NCBI RefSeq assembly: GCF_004521915.1
Contig: NZ_SDKD01000028.1
Location: 1 to 45,797 of the forward strand
From: Brevibacillus migulae
Lineage (GTDB): Bacteria > Bacillota > Bacilli > Brevibacillales > Brevibacillaceae
Direction: 5' to 3'
DNA length: 45,797 nt
The notes under the pieces were generated by a model that worked only from the letters and a program-made list of their open reading frames with translations, was not told where the DNA came from and ran no database searches. This document shows positions 16,618-24,711 of the stretch, one piece after another; position 1 is the first letter of the stretch, and every line of letters starts with the position of its first letter. The translations under genes were made by a program, and so were the position numbers.

Positions 16618-16995
16618 ATGATCGTATTCTTCATTGCATTTATTTTCATGGCAATGTTTCTATTGGCTTACTTCTTAATATCTCTAGACCAAGGAGGTAC
16701 GCTTTTTTTACCAGGGAAGTTCAAAAGATTGCAAGCAATGAGGAAGCGCTACAAATTAGGGATTATCGTCGTTATCTTTTATCTCCTTTTTTTAGTACAT
16801 TCCGAATATACCTCTACGAATATTGCCGGGTATATTTTTACCGCTTTATTAATACTTTTCGGGGTTCCCATCATCATCACATATTTTGGTATTTGTTATG
16901 CCCTTACATTAAAGGGGATAAGAAAAATCGTCTGTTTTAGCATTTCTCTTTTGCTTCTTCCATTACTGGTAGCGATCATTTACTACTCCATGTAA
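16618..16995 (+). CDS. Small four-helix membrane protein, unknown
   Basis: This 125-residue, very hydrophobic protein has segments near residues 1-22, 47-62, 68-88 and 103-123, with a basic loop KFKRLQAMRKRYK between the first two. The ATG lies without a strong ribosome binding site (AGGATGATTACAT upstream). Its last 13 bases overlap the end of a gene remnant on the opposite strand. AT-rich composition fits the accessory stretch around it. No family recognised. Confidence 0.55.
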   Translation: MIVFFIAFIFMAMFLLAYFLISLDQGGTLFLPGKFKRLQAMRKRYKLGIIVVIFYLLFLVHSEYTSTNIAGYIFTALLILFGVPIIITYFGICYALTLKGIRKIVCFSISLLLLPLLVAIIYYSM

Positions 16996-17198
16996 CTGTT
17001 GAGCTGATAAAAAAATAATACAAAAAAATCATCCAGTGACTTCGTCGCTATTCGAACATATTCCAACTCTAACTGTGTGTAAAATATAGGTTCCACTTCA
17101 TTTTCCAAGTCGTGCACCTGGAACGCAGCAGCATCCATATCGTGTACTGGCGCATTCCGAAGTCGAATTCGGGAGTAAGTCCAAAAAATATGAAAACG
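16983..17198 (-). pseudogene. 3' remnant of an unidentified gene
   Basis: A 71-codon open frame on the minus strand ends with TAG at 16983. The translation contains LRNAPVHDMDAAAFQVHDL, then ENEVEPIFYTQLELEYVRI and ATKSLDDFFVLFFYQLN. This reads like the C-terminal part of a real protein, not random sequence. There is no start codon with a ribosome binding site, and an in-frame TAG lies just upstream inside the hairpin at 17193-17230. I interpret it as a 5'-truncated remnant. The family is not recognised. Confidence 0.55.
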
Positions 17199-17230
17199 CT
17201 ACTGACACACTATTGTCAGTAGCGTTTTTT
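17193..17230 (+). terminator. Strong hairpin with T run
   Basis: Arms aaaacgctactgaca (17193-17207) and tgtcagtagcgttttt are perfectly paired over 13-15 bp, followed by a run of T. It sits about 40 bp upstream of the VOC gene at 17269 and at the broken end of the remnant gene. It probably insulates the VOC gene from upstream transcription. Confidence 0.8.
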
Positions 17231-17268
17231 TATAATCGGAGTAAGTAACATAAAGGAGTGGGAAATAC

Positions 17269-17673
17269 ATGCATTTTGCTTCTGTACGCATCATTACCGA
17301 CGACGTGGATCGTCTCGTCGAGTTCTATGAGAAAGTCATAGGTGTTTCAGCGGAACGCCCCGCGCCCGTCTTTGCCGAATTCGTTGTGCCATCGGGCACC
17401 CTGGCGATCGGCCACTCCCAGACGGTGCAACTGTTCGGCGATGGTTCCGCAGTGGCGGCCAACAATCACACTGTCATCCTCGAGTTCCGCGTCATCGATG
17501 TCGATGCCGAATACGAGCGCTTGAAGCCGTTTGTCAACGAATGGGTAAAGGAACCAACCACGATGCCATGGGGGAACCGTGCTGTGCTGTTTCGCGATCC
17601 TGACGGCAATCTGGTTAATCTCTTCGCGCCGGTGACCGAGGAAGCGATCAAACGGTTCAGCGGCAGGCATTGA
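17269..17673 (+). CDS. VOC superfamily (glyoxalase/bleomycin resistance-like) protein
   Basis: The protein has 134 residues in the vicinal oxygen chelate fold, with two beta-alpha-beta-beta-beta units. It starts MHFASVRIITDDVDRLVEFYEKVIG and ends with the typical WGNRAVLFRDPDGNLVNLF strand, where the Glu/Asp-rich metal-binding edge lies. The ATG has AAAGGAGTGG upstream. It is a single-gene unit between two strong hairpins. VOC proteins of this size include glyoxalases, thiol transferases and antibiotic-binding proteins; the substrate is not predictable here. Confidence 0.8.
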   Translation: MHFASVRIITDDVDRLVEFYEKVIGVSAERPAPVFAEFVVPSGTLAIGHSQTVQLFGDGSAVAANNHTVILEFRVIDVDAEYERLKPFVNEWVKEPTTMPWGNRAVLFRDPDGNLVNLFAPVTEEAIKRFSGRH

Positions 17674-17748
17674 TGAACAGTTGAAGTGAGTGAGACCTCA
17701 ATTTGTGGTCATTATTATTTAGTGTGCAAGAATTTCCATGAGCACGTC

Positions 17749-17780
17749 AAAGGAGCAGCTGCGGCTGCTCCTTTACTGTT
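17749..17780 (+). terminator. Terminator after VOC gene
   Basis: An 11-bp perfect stem aaaggagcagc / gctgctccttt with a TGCG tetraloop is followed by ACTGTTTTC. Confidence 0.75.
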
Positions 17781-17981
17781 TTCAGTTCTGCTTGCTTTCC
17801 GGATTATTATCAGCTGGTTTAAGTAACCTATGTATGAAATCCGGCATTTTATGAAGAAGCAAGGGGATCTGCTCCCCATGGAGACAGATTCCTTTGAGCT
17901 TCTTATTCAACTATCGAACCCGTAAGTTCAACGACAGCTTCTAGGCAGATACTGATGTAACCGTGTATCAATGTTGGTTTT
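17781..17981. other. Intergenic stretch with a possible gene fragment
   Basis: It contains a 31-codon ATG frame (17830-17925; MYEIRHFMKKQGDLLPMETD) that looks coding-like but has no ribosome binding site and runs into the palindromic motif at 17906. It may be the tail of a decayed gene. Nothing else is recognised between the terminator and the immunity gene. Confidence 0.35.
17906..17931. repeat. Palindromic motif flanking the toxin locus, left copy
   Basis: The motif ctatcgaACCCGTaAGTTCAA is 17-18 of 21 identical to ctagcgtACCCGTtAGTTCAA at 20842-20862, in the same orientation. Each copy is itself an imperfect inverted repeat of about 26 bp. The pair brackets the toxin-immunity region. Confidence 0.45.
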
Positions 17982-18479
17982 TTAAAGTTTCTCGTTTGGT
18001 TTTAATAACATAAATTCTCTGTGCTTTATAAATTGTTTGAAGCTCTCGTTATCCCAAAACCCAGTATTATTATTAATATGGATTTCTTCATTAAATCTTG
18101 CTAAATAAACCGTATCACCATTAAACTCAAAAATACAATTTGAATGAGGAACCTTATTCATAATTTCAAATACAATAGTTAGCATATTAACTATTGCTTT
18201 CTCCCAATCAAAGAACTTGTTAATTCTAAAACTTAAATCTTGTTGACATTTGAATTCTTCCAAGAAGTATTCTGACTCATAACCATAATAAGAATCAGAA
18301 GTATCTATTAACGCTAAAGAAAATCCAAGCGTGTCATACGTTTCTGTTATTTGAATCCCTTTTGGTATTTTATTTATTGTGTTTACGTCTAATGGTATAC
18401 TCATTTTTTTCAGCTCATCAAAGATATCCTCATTGGATAGTTTTAATTCTTCTAACATAAAAGAGTAATCTAGAGCCAC
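17982..18479 (-). CDS. Probable immunity protein (SitI3-like) of the toxin locus
   Basis: This 165-residue acidic protein has a GTG start and AAAGGAGG upstream. The pattern DLSFRINKFFDWEKAIVNML, then IFEFNGDTVYLARF and a C-terminal NNTGFWDNESFKQF, resembles SitI3-type immunity proteins found beside secreted toxins. It starts 17 bp after the toxin frame ends, the normal toxin-then-immunity order. It is intact although the toxin frame is interrupted. The immunity role is therefore supported by position and a moderate family resemblance only; the cognate toxin is the CdiA-like domain next door. AT-rich composition indicates acquisition. Confidence 0.6.
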   Translation of the reverse strand: MALDYSFMLEELKLSNEDIFDELKKMSIPLDVNTINKIPKGIQITETYDTLGFSLALIDTSDSYYGYESEYFLEEFKCQQDLSFRINKFFDWEKAIVNMLTIVFEIMNKVPHSNCIFEFNGDTVYLARFNEEIHINNNTGFWDNESFKQFIKHREFMLLKPNEKL

Positions 18480-18496
18480 ACGTACTAACCTCCTTT

Positions 18497-20098
18497 TTAT
18501 GGTAATATGTGGGTTATCGATTTATCTTTAGTTATTACGATGACCTCATCTAAGTTCTGTATTGGCCAATCCCTAAATTGCTTTTGCAGTTCACCAACAT
18601 CCCCATTCCAGTCCCCAAGATTGAGAACAATTCTTCTCGTTTGGCCTTTATTTATTTTTTTCTTTTCTAGCTGTGAAGCGATTGCACGTGGAGTTGTCTC
18701 ACCTTTAGGTGAATAACAATCAAAGATTGTACCATTGATTAAATAGTCAGGATCTTTATTTGAATCCGTTATTTTGGGATTCTGTTCAACATCATATCCC
18801 TTTTTAGTCAGAATCTCTGCAGCTTCATTCTCTCGCGACAAGGAACGTTTCGTCTCTTAATCCATATTTTCTCTTATTGTTGTTTTGTATCCTCGTGGGT
18901 TGGCGTTTGGATCAGGAGTATTTACTGGTTTTGTTATATGTCCAGGTTCCCCCCAGTGCCCCCCACCTTGAGACTGATTGGGGGCAACGTTACTACCGTT
19001 ACCCGGCCCCTTAGAACTAGCCAACGAACCATTATTAGGTGATTGAGTAGCACTTTCAACATTTGTAACCGTTTTACCTGTATTTTTCAAGGATCCGACT
19101 GCTATAGGAGCACCCCAAAACTCGGGTGCGTCCGCATTTTCTCTACCTACCTTCACATTAAATTGAACAATTGCGTTTACAAACACTTCCTCTTCCAACT
19201 CTTCTGGTACAAAAGAAACAATGTCCAGGGCATCGGTAACATCCATATTGTTAGCGTATGCTCATTCTGCCACTTTCTTCCCCCAATATTCTACACGCTC
19301 TCCATGTTCCATTGTTGGGTAAATAAGCTTCTCAAAGAGGGCAGGATTTCGCTCTTGGTACTGGCCAATAAAATCCCATGCGATGGCACCGTTGGCATCC
19401 CGTAATATTCCCTGCTCATCTGTATAGTAGCCCCGGGGTTGGTCACCGTACCGGATCTTGATATATGTAGCTGAATCTTCCATCTTGCTGAGAAGATAAT
19501 ATTGATAACGTTCCTTTGCTGCTATAGCGTCATACCCGTTAATTGGCTCCTGAGTAAACTGCTGTTGATACCAGTACACACCGGCCCCACTTAATACGAG
19601 TATAGCTAGGGCACCTGCAGTAACCTTCCCTTTATTGGATGACCAAAGGCTCCAAGCCCCGTGCAACATGGATGTACCACTAGTCAGCAAACCACCTAGA
19701 CGAAAGAGTTGTCCCCATATTCCTTTCGATGATGTCCCTCCTGAGGTAGTTGCACTTTTTACCCCCATGACACCCAGCGCACCTATCATTGCTGAGGCAA
19801 CAAACATTGCTTCGTGGAAGAAACCACCCTCTTGCTTTCTAATCAGATTAAGTAGAGCGTCCCACGTGGAGGTGGTTTGATCGTCCCCTCCTGGGACATT
19901 TGGATCCAAACTGTTTTGAACCGTTTCTTCCCATGATTTCGATTGATCATCGGGTTTTTCCCAGTGGACTTTTTCATAATCGGGCGGTTGTAACTGAGGT
20001 GGCTGATATTTGAGTGGATCGATCTTCGGCTTATACTGAGGTGGATCGTAATTAGGAAAATAGCCTGATGACGCCTGAACCCAAGAAGGTACCGACAA
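18497..20098 (-). pseudogene. CDI-like polymorphic toxin, one frame broken by two in-frame stops
   Basis: A 534-codon frame is interrupted by TGA (19262-19264) and TAA (18857-18859), but all three pieces (278, 129 and 114 residues) are exactly in phase. Neither inner piece has a ribosome binding site. The N-terminal piece has Pro/Tyr-rich repeats (DPPQYKPKIDPLKYQPPQL) and two hydrophobic segments. The middle ends in a Gly/Asn/Ser-rich linker. The C-terminal piece is a CdiA C-terminal nuclease-like toxin (RENEAAEILTKKGYDVEQNP; DPDYLINGTIFDCYSP; NKGQTRRIVLNLGDW), of a family that includes tRNA nucleases. Upstream of the TTG at 20098 the frame stays open to about 20186 and encodes a signal-peptide-like stretch (CLLPLILLIYVLSVPSWVQA) with no ATG/GTG/TTG; a CTG at 20128 follows AGGAG. 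I read it as a decaying secreted toxin. Recoding is the alternative. Confidence 0.7.
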
Positions 20099-20423
20099 TA
20101 CATAAATGAGTAGGATAAGGGGTAGCAGACATTTTACTCCTGTTATTCTTTTACTCTGTTTCTTGTCAAAAAAAATAAAATGAATTCACTCCAACGATTA
20201 TAAGTTGATATGATATTATAACCATTATTTACCACTTTGTGAAATCATTCCTTATTCCTGTCTTTCTCAGTCCACCTATGACATTAGAATCAGTAACCTC
20301 TTCGCATAACGAATTACGTACAGTAAGACGGCTCAAATGACTGCAGCCATCTTAAGAATGTTAACGTAATGATTGCTTCGTTCTTATTGATATCATTAGA
20401 ATTTATATTTCTTTGTCCTTCTA

Positions 20424-20674
20424 TTAGTTTACAGATACGGTTTTACCGCCTTGTAAATCTCCTTTTGAATAAAGAAAGTTCTTAAACACCAGAGGCAAAA
20501 GCCGAGAATACAGCAACGGACCCTTCAATAATTTATCAACTCGATCGATTACAAGTTTATTATTCTTACTTTGCGCAACTCCTCGTGCGAATTTATGAGC
20601 TGTCTTATACAAAAAACAATTTCAACAGACGGGTATTGCCTTATCTCCTCTAACACCTTGTTTAATTCAGACAT
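20424..20674 (-). pseudogene. Frameshifted remnant of an unknown gene
   Basis: An ATG frame from 20674 (MSELNKVLEEIRQYPSVEIV) and an overlapping second frame (LYKTAHKFARGVAQSKNNKL, then a tail rich in LLPLVFKNFLYSKG, ending at 20424) look like halves of one gene joined by a single-base shift near 20615. Neither half has a ribosome binding site. AT-rich, within the acquired stretch. I do not recognise the family. Confidence 0.4.
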
Positions 20675-21018
20675 GTGTTCGAAGAAAAAAAATTTAGACT
20701 GACTATGTTGATCCTACGCGGATTCTGAATTGCAAAGCCAGCAGACTACGAAAAATAAGTACTAGACTCACCCTAAAGTTAAGACAGCCGCATTCTATGA
20801 CTTGAAAAATGAAGTCTTAGACTACGGCTGCTTTATTGAGCTAGCGTACCCGTTAGTTCAATTGTGGGATCTTACTTATTACTTAAGATGCTCCTCGATA
20901 TTTGACGATTACATGTATGTTGAAGGTAATACCTTGCGGTTTCTTTTATAAGATGCTTCTGTTGCCAGAAGTAGGGTATAGTTGGATTAGTTGAAAATAT
21001 ATTCTAGGGGGTATAGCC
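20675..21018. other. Intergenic stretch with composite hairpin
   Basis: The 340 bp in front of the VOC gene hold an outer stem aagacagccg (20781-20790) / cggctgctt (20826-20834) with an inner gactt/aagtc stem, followed at once by the palindrome at 20837. This hairpin-plus-palindrome unit looks like the end of a small mobile element. No gene is visible. Confidence 0.4.
20837..20862. repeat. Palindromic motif flanking the toxin locus, right copy
   Basis: TTGAGCTAGCG (20837-20847) and CGTTAGTTCAA (20852-20862) form an inverted repeat with 9 of 11 positions paired. The right half matches the motif at 17921-17931 in the same orientation. Confidence 0.45.
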
Positions 21019-21420
21019 ATGTCACAGGAGATTTGGATTAACCTGCCGGTCAAAGATGTTGAGAGGTCAACTGCCTTTTTCAATGAAATTGGATTCCATG
21101 CGGTGAGCATAGGTAACGAAAGAGCCAAGCTTGCCATTGACCAAACAACGATTCTGCTGTTCCCGGATGCGGCGTTTGAGAAGTTTACAGGTTCAAAAAT
21201 CGCAGATACTTCCCATAGTGCGGAGGTAATATTTTCCATCGGCGCTGGAAGCAGAGAAGAAGTAGATACCTTTATACAAAAAGTAGAGTTTGCAGGAGGA
21301 AGCATTTTTGGTAAGCCGAGTGAAATTGACGGCTGGATGTATGGCGCAGGATTTGCTGACCTGGACGGTCACCGCTGGAACCTGCTGTACATGGATGAGA
21401 GCAAAATGCCGAAACGCTAA
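21019..21420 (+). CDS. VOC superfamily protein
   Basis: This 133-residue protein starts MSQEIWINLPVKDVERSTAFF and ends GAGFADLDGHRWNLLYMDESKMPKR. It is a glyoxalase/extradiol-type fold with the usual phenylalanine-rich first helix and the DLDGHRW edge strand. It resembles the PhnB/YitG-like lactoylglutathione lyase relatives common in Firmicutes. The ATG has AGGGGG upstream. It is a monocistronic unit at the end of the AT-rich stretch, converging on phoU. Substrate unknown. It is not a close duplicate of the VOC gene at 17269. Confidence 0.8.
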   Translation: MSQEIWINLPVKDVERSTAFFNEIGFHAVSIGNERAKLAIDQTTILLFPDAAFEKFTGSKIADTSHSAEVIFSIGAGSREEVDTFIQKVEFAGGSIFGKPSEIDGWMYGAGFADLDGHRWNLLYMDESKMPKR

Positions 21421-21421
21421 T

Positions 21422-21464
21422 ATGGTAACGCCGGTCACCTTCTTAAGGTCACCGGCGTTACCAT
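21422..21464. terminator. 18-bp near-perfect palindrome between VOC gene and phoU
   Basis: ATGGTAACGCCGGTCACC faces GGTCACCGGCGTTACCAT across a 7-nt loop, with a single mismatched position. There is no T run on either side, so it is an atypical bidirectional terminator or an mRNA-stabilising hairpin shared by two convergent genes. Confidence 0.6.
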
Positions 21465-21507
21465 GCATTATATTAACACATATTGAAACTAACCTGCCCG
21501 TTACAGC

Positions 21508-22167
21508 TCAAACATTCAAATCTTTTCGTTCCCCTGTAACCACATATATGACCCACTCGCCGATATTGGTCGCATGATCGGCAATGCGCTCCAGATAACG
21601 GGCGACCATCAGAAGATGAGATAACTGGCGGTTCGTCGCTCGATCCGTTCCCATGAGAGAGGTAACTTCCTCAAAAATATCGCTGTACAGTTTGTCTACC
21701 TCATCGTCCATGGGAGCCAGCTGCTCGGCCAGAGAAACATCCTGATCGATGTACGCCTTCAGCGCCTGATGGAGCATTTCTATCGCCTTCGAAGCCATTT
21801 TGGGTATGTCCACCAATGGCTTTACAAGGGTTTCTCCCGTGAGCTGCAGCGTTATTTTGGCGATATCGACACCGTGATCCCCGATCCGCTCCAGGTCGGT
21901 CACGATTTTCATCGCCATGCTGATCAGACGGAGATCCCTTGCGATGGGTTGCTGCAAAGCGATCAGCCGCACACAATGATCCTCGATCGCAATCAGCATG
22001 TCATCGATCTCATCATCTAGCTGGATCGTCTCTTTCGCCAGCATCATGTCCAGCTTCGCGAGGGAGTCTACCCCACGATGGATTTGTTCTTCTACACGGT
22101 GGCCCATGCGAAGCAGATCCGTATGTAATTGCTCCAGAGATAGGTGGAAGTTGGATCGGGTTTCCAA
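21508..22167 (-). CDS. phoU: Phosphate-specific transport system accessory protein PhoU
   Basis: The protein has 219 residues and is an all-helical tandem three-helix protein. The two repeats contain the metal-binding signatures DDEIDDMLIAIEDHC and later MDDEVDKLYSDIFEEV. PhoU lowers Pho-regulon signalling and Pst activity when phosphate is ample. The start is TTG, with GGAGG eight bases upstream; the nearby ATG is out of frame. It is the last gene of pstS-C-A-B-phoU, 29 bp after pstB. Confidence 0.92.
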   Translation of the reverse strand: METRSNFHLSLEQLHTDLLRMGHRVEEQIHRGVDSLAKLDMMLAKETIQLDDEIDDMLIAIEDHCVRLIALQQPIARDLRLISMAMKIVTDLERIGDHGVDIAKITLQLTGETLVKPLVDIPKMASKAIEMLHQALKAYIDQDVSLAEQLAPMDDEVDKLYSDIFEEVTSLMGTDRATNRQLSHLLMVARYLERIADHATNIGEWVIYVVTGERKDLNV

Positions 22168-22196
22168 AAGCCATTCCTCCGTTCATTTTTATCTCA

Positions 22197-22955
22197 CTAC
22201 CCGAATCTTCCGGTGATATAATCCTCTGTCCGCTTGTCCTTTGGGTTCGTAAAAATGGCGTTTGTTTCACTGGCCTCCACAAGATGTCCGTTCAGAAAAA
22301 AGACCGTATAGTCCGAGATACGGGCTGCCTGCTGCATATTGTGGGTAACGATGATAATGGTATAACGGGATTTGAGCGTCTGGGTCAGCTCTTCTACTTT
22401 TAGCGTAGAGATCGGATCCAGAGCGGAAGTCGGTTCATCCATGAGCAGCACATCGGGATCAACCGCCAGCATGCGGGCGATACAGAGCCGCTGCTGCTGT
22501 CCCCCGGACAACCCCAGGGCGGATTTTTTCAGACGGTCTTTCACCTCATTCCATAGCGCCGCTTGCTGCAGAGAGCGCTCCACGATCTCATCCAAATCCC
22601 GTTTCTTCTTGATCCCATGGATGCGGGGGCCGTACGCGATATTGTCGTAGATCGACATGGGGAATGGATTCGGACGCTGAAAAACCATCCCTACATGCTT
22701 TCGCAGCTGGACGACATCTACCTGGTTGTCGTAGATGTTTTGCTCATCCACATACACTTTTCCCGTAATCCGCACATTATCGATCAGATCATTCATCCGG
22801 TTCAATGTGCGCAGCAAGGTCGATTTGCCGCAGCCGGATGGTCCAATAAAAGCTGTGATGGATCCTTTCTTTACCGATAATTGTATGTCATGCAGGGCTT
22901 GGTTATCACCGTAATACAAGTTCAAATCCTGGACGCGTATTTTTTCGGACGTCAA
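22197..22955 (-). CDS. pstB: Phosphate ABC transporter ATP-binding protein PstB
   Basis: This 252-residue ATPase of the Pst phosphate importer has Walker A GPSGCGKST (38-46), the PstB-typical LNRMNDL after it, signature LSGGQQQR and Walker B VLLMDEPTSALDP. The start is set at TTG 22955 because GGGGAGGG precedes it and the protein then has normal PstB length. A longer in-frame reading from 23033 would overlap pstA. It energises import through PstA/PstC and ends 29 bp before phoU. Confidence 0.93.
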   Translation of the reverse strand: MTSEKIRVQDLNLYYGDNQALHDIQLSVKKGSITAFIGPSGCGKSTLLRTLNRMNDLIDNVRITGKVYVDEQNIYDNQVDVVQLRKHVGMVFQRPNPFPMSIYDNIAYGPRIHGIKKKRDLDEIVERSLQQAALWNEVKDRLKKSALGLSGGQQQRLCIARMLAVDPDVLLMDEPTSALDPISTLKVEELTQTLKSRYTIIIVTHNMQQAARISDYTVFFLNGHLVEASETNAIFTNPKDKRTEDYITGRFG

Positions 22956-22981
22956 AAAGTAGCCCTCCCCTCCTCCTATCC

Positions 22982-23833
22982 TTACCTTCCGCTTGAACGT
23001 CGGTACCAATAGCGAAATGGCAAAGCCAGGCATAAATTGATAATCAGAATGACTAAGACAAGCAGGGCAGCTGATCCCTCTGCGATCTCACGCGCGTCCG
23101 GAACCAATCCCTCGGACAAGACATACCACAGATGCACGGACAAGGTCTCGCCGGAAGCGAATACATTGAAATCAGGAGCAAAGCGGGAAACGGACACCCC
23201 TGCTGTGAAAATCAGGATCGCGGATTCTCCCAAAGCCCGACCGGCTACCAGCGTAATCCCGGTGATTAAGCCCAAGAGCGAGGTAGGAAGCAGCACGGAT
23301 TTGATCGTCTGCCATTTGGTTGCGCCTAACGCTGCGCTTGCCTCGCGGTAGGAGCCCGGCAGACCGCGGAGCGTTTCCTCTGTGACCCGTACTAGGATCG
23401 GCAAGTTGAGCAAGGACAAGGTTAATGCGCCGCCAATAATCGAGAACCCGAGTCCCAGTACGGTCACAAAGACCAGCATGCCAAACAACCCGAAGACGAT
23501 GGACGGAACGGAAGCCAGCATCTCCGTGGACAGCCTGATCAAATCGGTAAACCAGTGCTTCTTGGCGTATTCGGCTAACCATACGCCTGCCCCAATCCCC
23601 AGCGGAATGGAAATCGCCAAAGACAGAAGCAGGATATAGAACGAGTTGAACAATTGCGGCCCCACCCCGCCACCAGGCAGGATTTCTTCCGGCATACCGA
23701 AGACGAATCGAGGAGCGAGATGCGGCAGCCCTTGCGATAAAATCCGGTAAAGGAACCAGAACAAAATGGCCAGAATCGAAAGTCCAATGAACCAAAGCAA
23801 GATCGTCGCCACACGATCAGAAAGCTTCCCCAT
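22982..23833 (-). CDS. pstA: Phosphate ABC transporter permease PstA
   Basis: This 283-residue membrane protein has six predicted segments and the binding-protein-dependent permease EAA loop (EASAALGATKWQTIKSVLLP) for contact with PstB. It has a short cytoplasmic N-terminus MGKLSDR and a basic C-terminal RYWYRRSSGR. The ATG has GGAGGGAGG upstream and starts immediately after the pstC stop, indicating translational coupling. Normal length. Confidence 0.92.
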   Translation of the reverse strand: MGKLSDRVATILLWFIGLSILAILFWFLYRILSQGLPHLAPRFVFGMPEEILPGGGVGPQLFNSFYILLLSLAISIPLGIGAGVWLAEYAKKHWFTDLIRLSTEMLASVPSIVFGLFGMLVFVTVLGLGFSIIGGALTLSLLNLPILVRVTEETLRGLPGSYREASAALGATKWQTIKSVLLPTSLLGLITGITLVAGRALGESAILIFTAGVSVSRFAPDFNVFASGETLSVHLWYVLSEGLVPDAREIAEGSAALLVLVILIINLCLALPFRYWYRRSSGR

Positions 23834-24691
23834 CTATACCTCCCTCCGCGAAGCAATCACGCGTATCAACAAGATCAACACCAGGGAAACCAGCAGCAAA
23901 ACAAGAGACATGAGAAACAGCGCATTGTTGACCGTACTGCCGAAAATGGAGTTCGGCATATCCTTGACGATTTCCGTCGTCAATACGGAGGTGGGGCTTC
24001 CCGGCCCTGTCGGCAGCAAAGGAGCGTTTCCGATGACCATCTGCACCGCCATCGCCTCTCCGATTGCCCTCCCCATCCCCAGGATGATTCCGGTAAGGAC
24101 GCCTGGACTGGCCGCAGGTAGCAATACAAGACGGATGGTTTGCCAGCGCGTGGCCCCTAATGCGTAGGACCCTTCTTCCAATGAGCGCGATATCGTGCGC
24201 AATGCATCTTCACTCACGCTCAGGATCGTCGGCAGAATCATGATGGCTAAAATGAGGGCCGCTGCCAAAACGCCAAATCCAGCCGTTCCCGTTGCCTTCC
24301 CGATCCACGGGACAAATACCGTAAGACCGACAAGGCCATAGACAACGGAGGGAATCCCGACAAATAAATCGACGGCTGGCCGGAGAATCTCACGCACCCA
24401 CGACGGAGCGTATTTTGCCAGAAAAATCGCTCCCCCCACGGCAAAGGGTACGGCGAAAAGCAGGGCCAGTCCCGTTAAAAGAAACGACCCCAGGATAAAA
24501 ACGAGAGCGCCGTACCGATTTTCCAAGGGGGTCCAATCGGTGCTGAAAAAGAACTCCGCTGGACTGACATCGCGAAATGTCTGGACACCCTGTTTCCCGA
24601 CAAACAGGATGATCGAAAAGATGATGATGCTGACGAAAGTCGCGCTTGCGATAAAGACTCCTCTCATCAAGCGGTCAGTTCGTTTGGACAT
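23834..24691 (-). CDS. pstC: Phosphate ABC transporter permease PstC
   Basis: This 285-residue permease has six membrane segments and the EAA motif EEGSYALGATRWQTIRLVLLP. The PstC-type periplasmic region FFFSTDWTPLENRYGAL follows the first helix. It pairs with PstA to form the channel. The ATG at 24691 is preceded by AAAGGGG. It follows pstS by about 20 bp and abuts pstA. Confidence 0.92.
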   Translation of the reverse strand: MSKRTDRLMRGVFIASATFVSIIIFSIILFVGKQGVQTFRDVSPAEFFFSTDWTPLENRYGALVFILGSFLLTGLALLFAVPFAVGGAIFLAKYAPSWVREILRPAVDLFVGIPSVVYGLVGLTVFVPWIGKATGTAGFGVLAAALILAIMILPTILSVSEDALRTISRSLEEGSYALGATRWQTIRLVLLPAASPGVLTGIILGMGRAIGEAMAVQMVIGNAPLLPTGPGSPTSVLTTEIVKDMPNSIFGSTVNNALFLMSLVLLLVSLVLILLIRVIASRREV

Positions 24692-24711
24692 GGCCTTTGC
24701 CCCTTTATCCG

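Noticed and set aside
17213..17235. TTGTCA and TATAAT around the hairpin as a promoter for the VOC gene
   Set aside because: Spacing is only about 11 bp, too short for sigma-A; the TTGTCA belongs to the hairpin arm.
18857..19246. Stand-alone 129-residue gene
   Set aside because: The ATG has no ribosome binding site, and the frame is in phase with the pieces before and after; it is better read as the middle of one interrupted toxin gene.
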